DNA from: Mesorhizobium sp.
GTDB lineage: Bacteria > Pseudomonadota > Alphaproteobacteria > Rhizobiales > Rhizobiaceae
DNA: 8,380 bases
Assembly: GCA_030698645.1 (NCBI GenBank)
Contig: JAUYMV010000041.1
Span: 1 to 8,380 of the forward strand
Direction of reading: 5' to 3'
A program made the translations under genes and the position numbers. Position 1 is the stretch's first letter. Every line of letters starts with the position of its first letter. Positions 1 through 8,380 of the stretch are shown one piece after another. Below the pieces are notes generated by a model. It did no database searches. It was not told where the DNA came from and was given only the letters and a program-made list of their open reading frames with translations.

Positions 1-955
1 CGGCCGCCGCGCGCGCACCAAGGAAGGCGCGCTGCAGGTGGAACTTGCGCATCTCAACTACCAGAAGGGCCGTCTCGTCCGCAGCTGGACCCATCTCGAG
101 CGCCAGCGCGGCGGCGCCGGCTTTCTCGGCGGCCCGGGCGAAACGCAGATCGAATCCGACCGGCGCGTGCTGCAGGACAAGATCATCAAGCTGAAGCACG
201 AGCTTGAAACGGTCAAGCGCACGCGCGAACTGCACCGCGCCAAGCGGAAGAAGGTACCCTATCCGATCGTCGCCATCGTCGGCTACACGAACGCCGGCAA
301 GTCGACGCTGTTCAACCGGCTGACCGGCGCCGGCGTGCTGGCCGAGGACATGCTGTTTGCGACGCTCGACCCGACGCTCCGGCGCGTCCGGCTGCCGCAT
401 GGCACGATGGTCATCCTATCGGACACCGTCGGGTTCATCTCGGACTTGCCGACGCATCTCGTCGCCGCCTTCCGCGCCACGCTGGAAGAGGTGGTGGAGG
501 CGGACATCGTGCTGCACCTGCGCGACATTTCCGATCCGGACACGGCAGCGCAGGCCGGCGACGTCGAGCGCATCCTGCACGATCTCGGAGTCGATGCGTC
601 GGACACGCGCCGTGTGCTGGAAATCTGGAACAAGATCGACCTGCTCGACGACAGCAATCGCGAGCGCCTGCTTGCCGAAGGGTCCGGTCCCGACCGCGAG
701 CCGCCGATCGCGATTTCCGCGATCACGGGCGAGGGGGTGGGGCAATTGCTCGACCTGATCGAACAGCGCGTCTCGGGCGCGCTGGCGCCCTTCGCGCTGA
801 CCTTGCGGCCGGTTCAGCTCGGCCTGTCCGACTGGCTCTACCGCAACGCGGTGGTGACCGGACGGCACGACAATGATGACGGCTCGATCACGCTCGACCT
901 GCAGGCGACGGCCGCCGCGCGCGCCGAAATCGAAGGCCGGCTGGCCTCGAAATAG
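1..955 (+). CDS. hflX: GTPase HflX, 5' end missing
   Basis: HflX is a cytoplasmic GTPase that binds the 50S ribosomal subunit and splits stalled ribosomes. The reading frame is open from base 2, so the gene enters from outside the window; the GTG at base 38 is an internal valine codon, because the residues before it ([12 protein letters not shown]) already match the HflX N-terminal domain. 317 residues are visible. The family signature [16 protein letters not shown] is followed by a helical linker and then a G domain: G1 GYTNAGKST (bases 281-307), G3 DTVGF (422-436), G4 NKID (629-640) and G5 SAITGEG (716-736). All nucleotide-binding motifs are intact, so the enzyme should be active. The stop TAG (953-955) lies 3 bases from the stop of convergent mazG. 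In many Rhizobiales hflX sits downstream of hfq, which would lie off the left edge here (family knowledge, not visible). Confidence 0.95.
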   Translation, partial: GRRARTKEGALQVELAHLNYQKGRLVRSWTHLERQRGGAGFLGGPGETQIESDRRVLQDKIIKLKHELETVKRTRELHRAKRKKVPYPIVAIVGYTNAGKSTLFNRLTGAGVLAEDMLFATLDPTLRRVRLPHGTMVILSDTVGFISDLPTHLVAAFRATLEEVVEADIVLHLRDISDPDTAAQAGDVERILHDLGVDASDTRRVLEIWNKIDLLDDSNRERLLAEGSGPDREPPIAISAITGEGVGQLLDLIEQRVSGALAPFALTLRPVQLGLSDWLYRNAVVTGRHDNDDGSITLDLQATAAARAEIEGRLASK

Positions 956-958
956 CAC

Positions 959-1795
959 CTATTCGATGAAGCCGCGGCGCTTCTTGGCCTCCTGCCAGAG
1001 CGCCTCCATATCGTCGAGCGGCGCGTCCTTCAGCGCGGTTCCGGAGCGGCCCAGTTCGCGCTCCACATAGTGGAAGCGCGTGCGGAACTTTTCATTGGTG
1101 CCGGCCAGCGAGGCTTCCGGATCGACGTCGAGGAAGCGCGCGAGATTGACAAGCGAGAACAGCACGTCGCCGAATTCGTCGGCCACCGCGTCGCGTGCGC
1201 CGAGGTCGACCGCCTCGCGCAGCTCCTTCAGTTCTTCCTCGATCTTGTCGAGCACCGGGCCGGCCTCGGACCAGTCGAAGCCGACTTCGGCGGCCTTCTG
1301 CTGCAGCTTCAACGCGCGCGTGAGCGCCGGCAGGGCGACCGGCACGCCGTCGAGGAAGCCCTTGCCGTAATCCTCCGGATCGAGCCCGCGCGCGACACGC
1401 TCGGCCCGGCGCGCGGCCTTTTCCTCGGCCTTGATGCGGTTCCACTGGCCCTTGGCGGAACCCGCCGCCCGCGCTTCGGCGTCGCCGAAGACATGCGGAT
1501 GGCGGCGGATCATCTTGGTGGTGATCGCGTTGACGACGTCGCCGAAGGCAAACTCGCCCTTTTCCTCGGCCATGCGGGAATGAAACACCACCTGGAGCAG
1601 CTGGTCGCCCAATTCGTCGCGCAGATCGGTCAGGTCGCCGCGCGCGATCGCGTCGGAAACCTCGTAGGCCTCCTCGATCGTGTAGGGCGCAATCGAGGCA
1701 AAATCCTGCTCCAGATCCCACGGGCAGCCCGTGCCGGGCGTGCGCAGCGCGGCCATGATCTCGATCAGGCGGGCAAGGTCTTTCGATGGTTGCAT
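959..1795 (-). CDS. mazG: Nucleoside triphosphate pyrophosphohydrolase MazG
   Basis: MazG hydrolyses (d)NTPs to NMP plus pyrophosphate and is linked to house-cleaning and stress nucleotide control in the cytoplasm. From the ATG at 1795 the product is 278 aa, close to E. coli MazG (about 263). It has the usual two MazG domains. The N-terminal one carries ExxE-15-ExxD (E42/E45, E61/D64 in EEAYEVSDAI and DELGDQLLQ). The C-terminal one carries the same spacing (E188/E191, E207/D210 in EEELKELREA and DEFGDVLFS). A charged linker (about residues 112-140) and the GCPWD segment are typical. An in-frame ATG at 1810 would add five residues (MWRLE); I chose 1795 because family members start with M-x-P-S-K-D. 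Neither start has a clear Shine-Dalgarno, so the choice is open. The gene is divergent from the DUF922 gene and convergent with hflX. Confidence 0.93.
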   Translation of the reverse strand: MQPSKDLARLIEIMAALRTPGTGCPWDLEQDFASIAPYTIEEAYEVSDAIARGDLTDLRDELGDQLLQVVFHSRMAEEKGEFAFGDVVNAITTKMIRRHPHVFGDAEARAAGSAKGQWNRIKAEEKAARRAERVARGLDPEDYGKGFLDGVPVALPALTRALKLQQKAAEVGFDWSEAGPVLDKIEEELKELREAVDLGARDAVADEFGDVLFSLVNLARFLDVDPEASLAGTNEKFRTRFHYVERELGRSGTALKDAPLDDMEALWQEAKKRRGFIE

Positions 1796-1856
1796 TTCGA
1801 GTCGCCACATCTAGATTGGCAGGAATTCGGCCGGACATCCGGCAACTGCCGGGGGT

Positions 1857-2474
1857 ATGTTCGTGAGGCCGTGGATTTCATGCTGGGCCAGCGTCTGCGC
1901 GCTACTGCTCTTCGTATCCGAGTCGAGCGCAAAGGTCATCGTCAAGGAGAACACGGTCTATTACTCCGTGTCGGGCCGGACCGGCCAGGAAATCTATGGC
2001 CAGATGACGCGCAAGGGCCCCAAGATTCCGGGCCACAAGGACCACAAGATCGCCGCGACGACCATGGTGACCGACGTCATGAAGCTCGATGGCGGCGTCA
2101 AGGGCAACCAATGCGTCGTGACGCGGGCGGACGTCAGTCTCAAGGTGACCTATCGGATTCCCAAATGGACCGGCGGCAAGTCGGCGTCGGCCGCCACGCA
2201 GAAGGCATGGGATGCGTTTCTCGCGCATGTCTGGCGACACGAGCGACGCCATGCGGAGATTGCGCTGGAGCACGCCAGGCAACTGGAGCGCGGGCTGCTG
2301 GCCTTGCGCGGCGATGTCCGGAAGGACTGCAAGGACATGATTGCTGCCGCCGAGCGCCTATCGAAAAAGACGGTGGAAAGCCACCATCGCAAGCAGGACG
2401 CCTTCGACGCGAGCTGGTTTGGCGATGGCGGCAAGCAGTATCGCCACGACCGCGTCCTCCAGGCCGCCAAATAG
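1857..2474 (+). CDS. Exported DUF922-family protein, predicted Zn-dependent protease
   Basis: This 205-aa protein begins with a signal peptide: a short basic start, a hydrophobic core (about residues 8-20, ASVCALLLFV) and a plausible cleavage site after SESSA (residue 25), so it is probably periplasmic or secreted. The mature part resembles the DUF922 family, described as predicted secreted Zn-dependent proteases. Its hallmark, HERRH (H128, E129, H132, an HExxH zinc motif), sits in a helix-rich second half. C86 and C158 could form a disulfide. Proteolysis has not been shown here; the function is inferred from the family and motif. The start is uncertain: a GGGGG run at 1851-1855 is 1 base from the ATG at 1857 but 7 bases from an in-frame GTG at 1863, which keeps the signal peptide and gives 203 aa. 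The gene is transcribed alone, divergent from mazG, with 46-61 bases between start codons for both promoters. Confidence 0.8.
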   Translation: MFVRPWISCWASVCALLLFVSESSAKVIVKENTVYYSVSGRTGQEIYGQMTRKGPKIPGHKDHKIAATTMVTDVMKLDGGVKGNQCVVTRADVSLKVTYRIPKWTGGKSASAATQKAWDAFLAHVWRHERRHAEIALEHARQLERGLLALRGDVRKDCKDMIAAAERLSKKTVESHHRKQDAFDASWFGDGGKQYRHDRVLQAAK

Positions 2475-2512
2475 GCATAGCAGCGACGCGGATGACCCGT
2501 CCGTGCTGCAAG

Positions 2513-2539
2513 GCCGCCGTTGTCGGCGCAGTCGGCGGC
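2513..2539 (+). terminator. Possible hairpin terminator after the DUF922 gene
   Basis: GCCGCCG (2513-2519) and CGGCGGC (2533-2539) can form a 7-bp GC stem with a 13-base loop, 38 bases after the DUF922 stop codon. There is no T-run after it, so it is at best a weak or Rho-assisted end signal. Hairpins of this size also arise by chance in DNA this GC-rich. Confidence 0.25.
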
Positions 2540-2610
2540 GCCGTCCGTGTAAGCGCGATGCGCACTCTCGTCCACAACCGACGAAGCCCATCGGCAACGC
2601 CCTGCGCATG

Positions 2611-2640
2611 TTGACATAAAGATGTCCTTATGTGACTAGT
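2611..2640 (+). promoter_or_regulatory. Putative metH promoter
   Basis: TTGACA at 2611-2616 is a perfect -35 consensus box in a patch that is AT-rich compared with its surroundings. The best -10 I can place at 18-base spacing is ACTAGT (2635-2640), only 3 of 6 matches, which is common in alphaproteobacteria. Transcription would then start near 2646-2648, at or just after the first metH ATG. The exact -10 is uncertain; the -35 and the AT-rich composition are what is seen. Confidence 0.5.
2614..2633 (+). promoter_or_regulatory. Palindromic operator candidate in the metH promoter
   Basis: ACATAAAGATGTCCTTATGT is a near-palindrome: 16 of 20 positions are symmetric, and the outer arms ACATAA/TTATGT are perfect. 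It overlaps the -35 box and fills the promoter spacer, so a bound protein would block RNA polymerase. Methionine genes in Proteobacteria are known to be controlled by ArsR-family regulators that sense S-adenosylhomocysteine (SahR) or by SamR. A site of this size and position before metH fits such a dimeric repressor. Which regulator binds is inference; none is encoded in the window. Confidence 0.5.
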
Positions 2641-2645
2641 GTCAG

Positions 2646-6476
<3,831 letters not shown>

Positions 6477-6554
6477 GGCCGAAATCTCCGCCGCGACGGA
6501 GTGTCGTCCCGCGCCTAGGCGATGTCGCTTTCGTGCTCCCCATGTCGTCTGGAG

Positions 6555-8139
<1,585 letters not shown>

Positions 8140-8149
8140 GAGAGGGGAG

Positions 8150-8380
8150 ATGAACGCCCTGACGGCGACCGGCCTCTACCGGCACCTCGACGAAATGCTG
8201 CCCTGGGACGACCGGCTCCAGGTGCTGGAATGCATCGGCGTGACCGAAGAGGCGCCCGAAGTCAGGACGTTCAGCTTCCGGTCCGACAACCAGACCTGGT
8301 TCCGCTACCAGCCGGGCCAGTTCGTCACCCTCGAACTGCCGCTCGACGACGGTCCGCTGATGCGCACCTATACGCTGTCG
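8150..8380 (+). CDS. gbcB: GbcB-like ferredoxin/flavin reductase, 3' end missing
   Basis: The first 77 residues of an oxidoreductase that passes NAD(P)H electrons to the Rieske protein. A strong ribosome site (GAGGGGAG, 8142-8149) directly precedes the ATG, 10 bases after the oxygenase stop. The visible part is the start of a ferredoxin-NADP reductase-like FAD domain: a beta-barrel segment with WFRYQPGQFVTLEL (residues 50-63) and the FAD-binding RTYTLS (72-77) exactly at the window edge. In GbcB-type proteins a NAD-binding domain and a C-terminal plant-type [2Fe-2S] domain follow; these are outside the window. Assignment rests on this N-terminus and on coupling to the GbcA-like gene, so the substrate assignment carries the same doubt. 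Confidence 0.82.
   Translation, partial: MNALTATGLYRHLDEMLPWDDRLQVLECIGVTEEAPEVRTFSFRSDNQTWFRYQPGQFVTLELPLDDGPLMRTYTLS

Noticed and set aside
38..955. GTG at base 38 as the start of hflX
   Set aside because: The frame is open to the window edge and the upstream residues already match the HflX N-terminal domain, so the gene is truncated by the window and does not start here.
1070..2614. Open frame of 514 codons on the plus strand running through mazG antisense and the DUF922 gene
   Set aside because: It overlaps two well-supported genes, has no family resemblance, and turns into low-complexity Arg/Gly/Gln-rich sequence. It is a composition artefact.
2475..2645. SAM-type riboswitch upstream of metH
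   Set aside because: I could not find the conserved core or pseudoknot arrangement of a SAM-II or SAH riboswitch in this gap. The palindrome over the -35 box is a better explanation for control.
6486..6501. Hairpin CTCCG/CGGAG just after metH as a terminator
   Set aside because: The stem is only 5 bp with a 6-base loop and no T-run. It is too weak to call in GC-rich DNA.

Overview
The window reads as chromosomal DNA of a high-GC alphaproteobacterium, most likely Rhizobiales (Mesorhizobium/Phyllobacteriaceae-like). This rests on strong G/C bias at third codon positions, the hflX/mazG convergent pair, and a full-length cobalamin-dependent MetH. The genus is inferred from recalled protein resemblance, not from a search. 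No mobile element, CRISPR array, tRNA or rRNA gene is visible.

Left part (1-2474): the 3' part of hflX (ribosome-associated GTPase) runs rightward and meets mazG (NTP pyrophosphohydrolase, leftward) tail to tail with only 3 bases between the stop codons. Divergent from mazG is a small exported protein with a DUF922-type HExxH motif, a predicted secreted Zn-dependent protease.

Middle (2475-6476): a 171-base gap carries a TTGACA box overlapping a near-perfect 20-base palindrome, a candidate operator. It is followed almost at once by a complete five-module metH (1276 aa) with zinc cysteines, pterin domain, cobalamin DxHxxG motif and AdoMet reactivation domain all intact.

Right part (6477-8380): behind metH lies a 418-base untranslated region holding a clear cobalamin riboswitch and, after it, competing GC-rich hairpins that look like its expression platform. 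The gene it leads into is neither a transporter nor a B12-synthesis gene. It is a Rieske non-haem iron oxygenase closely resembling GbcA (glycine betaine demethylase), followed 10 bases later by the start of its flavin/iron-sulfur reductase partner (GbcB-like), cut by the window end.

Functional reading (inference): oxidative betaine demethylation releases one-carbon units that can enter the folate pool and reach homocysteine through MetH, the B12-dependent enzyme next door. A B12 riboswitch on the betaine oxygenase would tie methyl-group supply to cofactor status. This is the most unusual arrangement in the window.
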